Shown here piece by piece: positions 5,857 through 6,177 of a stretch of 6,177 nt of DNA (position 1 is its first letter; each line of letters starts with the position of its first letter). The notes beneath the pieces were generated by a model that was not told where the DNA came from, did no database searches, and saw only the letters and a list, made by a program, of their open reading frames with translations. Position numbers and translations under genes: made by a program. The DNA lies in contig CANRCL010000066.1 of the NCBI GenBank assembly GCA_947629115.1, positions 1-6,177 on the forward strand. The letters run 5' to 3'. The DNA comes from an uncultured Bacilli bacterium. Lineage in GTDB: Bacteria; Bacillota_I; Bacilli_A; RF39; UBA660.

Positions 5857-6177
5857 CTAAAATATTGTGTAAGGTACATCTAATGTTCCCTCGCCAGATA
5901 ATGCTACATCGGACGACAGATAGAAGACTGGACGCACCGCAATCGAAGACGTCAGAGCGTTGCTGTACACGCGGCCGATCGAACTCACATCCCGCGCATC
6001 ATAATTCCCGCTCGAATAGTAACCATAACGCGATATTGTCCACTCATAACCATTAGAACCACTTGGATGGCTTGTTTCATTATTTGATAAATGTATCCAT
6101 GCATTTTTAGCAGTTGTATAATTTCCGGGATTTCCATTTGGATATGCGTATATATAATCGTGAATGTATTGTAATCC
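5857..6177 (-). CDS. Putative surface/secreted protein, C-terminal variable domain (partial, 5' end outside window)
   Basis: An open frame runs in from the right edge for 106 codons to a TAG at 5859-5857. It contains YEWTISRY (residues 44-51 of the visible part), the conserved-looking VRPVFYLSSDV (81-91) and an end GEGTLDVPYTIF. This resembles, from memory, the C-terminal domain of numerous gut Firmicutes surface proteins whose last motifs read VRPVFYL...GxGTxxxPYTI (DUF6273-like or formylglycine-generating-enzyme/C-type-lectin-like); I cannot confirm the family without a search. The N-terminus, and so any signal peptide or pilin-like segment, is missing. Codons 1-48 are AT-rich like the rest of the genome. 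Codons 49-90 are GC-rich and adenine-poor, and the tail returns to A-ending codons. It is the gene upstream of the heat-shock operon but has its own terminator, so no functional link to the chaperones is implied. Confidence 0.8.
   Translation of the reverse strand, partial: GLQYIHDYIYAYPNGNPGNYTTAKNAWIHLSNNETSHPSGSNGYEWTISRYGYYSSGNYDARDVSSIGRVYSNALTSSIAVRPVFYLSSDVALSGEGTLDVPYTIF
5908..6033 (-). other. Candidate variable repeat (DGR-like) within the surface-protein gene
   Basis: Over 42 codons (49-90 of the visible frame) only one has A in the third position (CCA, codon 83), while the codons on both sides favour A endings. My hand count of the coding strand is A 20, C 30, G 38, T 38. Fixed-looking A-free codons (TCG 49 and 55, GCG 61, GTG 64, TCG 66, GGC 68, GTG 70) alternate with NNY codons (for example GAT 63, AGT 65, ATC 67, CGC 69, TAC 71, AGC 72, AAC 73), as expected if AAY codons of a template had their adenines randomised. 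The 3' part (codons 74-90) is GC-rich and ends in the conserved VRPVFYL. No template repeat or reverse transcriptase is in the window, so the assignment is an inference. Confidence 0.5.

Noticed and set aside
5811..5857. Cloning-vector or rRNA fragment, suggested by GAATTCGCCC and CACACCGCCGTCC
   Set aside because: The matches to vector arms or to the 16S ACACACCGCCCGTC region are short and imperfect, and the flanking sequence continues neither.
5865..6056. A 63-codon plus-strand open frame across the GC-rich block
   Set aside because: It is antisense to the partial gene at 5857-6177. It has a His/Arg/Ser-rich composition without motifs and exists because the block has few stop codons.
179..6177. 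Possible Mycoplasma-type code (TGA as Trp), suggested by AT richness and by only TAA and TAG stops
   Set aside because: All Trp codons found (four in pepF, two in the right-hand gene) are TGG, and full-length proteins are obtained with TGA as stop.

Overview
The window is a chromosomal heat-shock locus from an AT-rich Gram-positive bacterium of the Firmicutes/Bacillota type. The evidence is an HrcA repressor with CIRCE operators, the gene order hrcA-grpE-dnaK, a DnaK without the extra N-terminal segment of Gram-negative homologues, and a consensus sigma-A promoter. The strong AT bias, a TTG-type start for hrcA and a VRPVFYL-type surface protein at the right edge fit an uncultured gut Bacilli, Erysipelotrichia or RF39-like lineage, but that placement is inference. 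All Trp codons I checked are TGG, so the standard bacterial code is used.

All recognised genes are on the minus strand and are transcribed right to left. At the right edge (5857-6177) is the C-terminal end of a putative surface or secreted protein. An intergenic stretch follows (5534-5856) with a GC-rich hairpin, a terminator-like hairpin and a 12-bp inverted repeat. Next is an HrcA-controlled promoter (perfect TTGACA-17-TATAAT at 5491-5519) flanked by two CIRCE-like operators, one over the -35 and one at the start of the transcript. The operon is hrcA (4433-5443), grpE (3916-4443), dnaK (2042-3856), then pepF, an M3-family oligoendopeptidase (179-1981), then the N-terminal J domain of dnaJ (1-186, cut by the window edge). 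hrcA/grpE and pepF/dnaJ overlap by a few bases. A hairpin terminator or attenuator lies between dnaK and pepF.

DnaK, GrpE and DnaJ form the Hsp70 folding cycle. HrcA represses its own operon until heat or misfolded protein ties up chaperone. A peptide-degrading metallopeptidase between dnaK and dnaJ departs from the usual hrcA-grpE-dnaK-dnaJ order and links folding with peptide turnover.

The most interesting signal is the 3' end of the right-hand gene. A 126-base block (5908-6033) switches abruptly to GC-rich, adenine-poor codon use. It alternates fixed A-free codons (GCG, TCG, GTG, GGC) with NNY codons, and a GC-rich nested hairpin follows the stop codon. This is the pattern expected for the variable repeat of a diversity-generating retroelement (DGR) target. 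The template repeat and reverse transcriptase are not in the window, so this is a testable hypothesis, not a demonstration.
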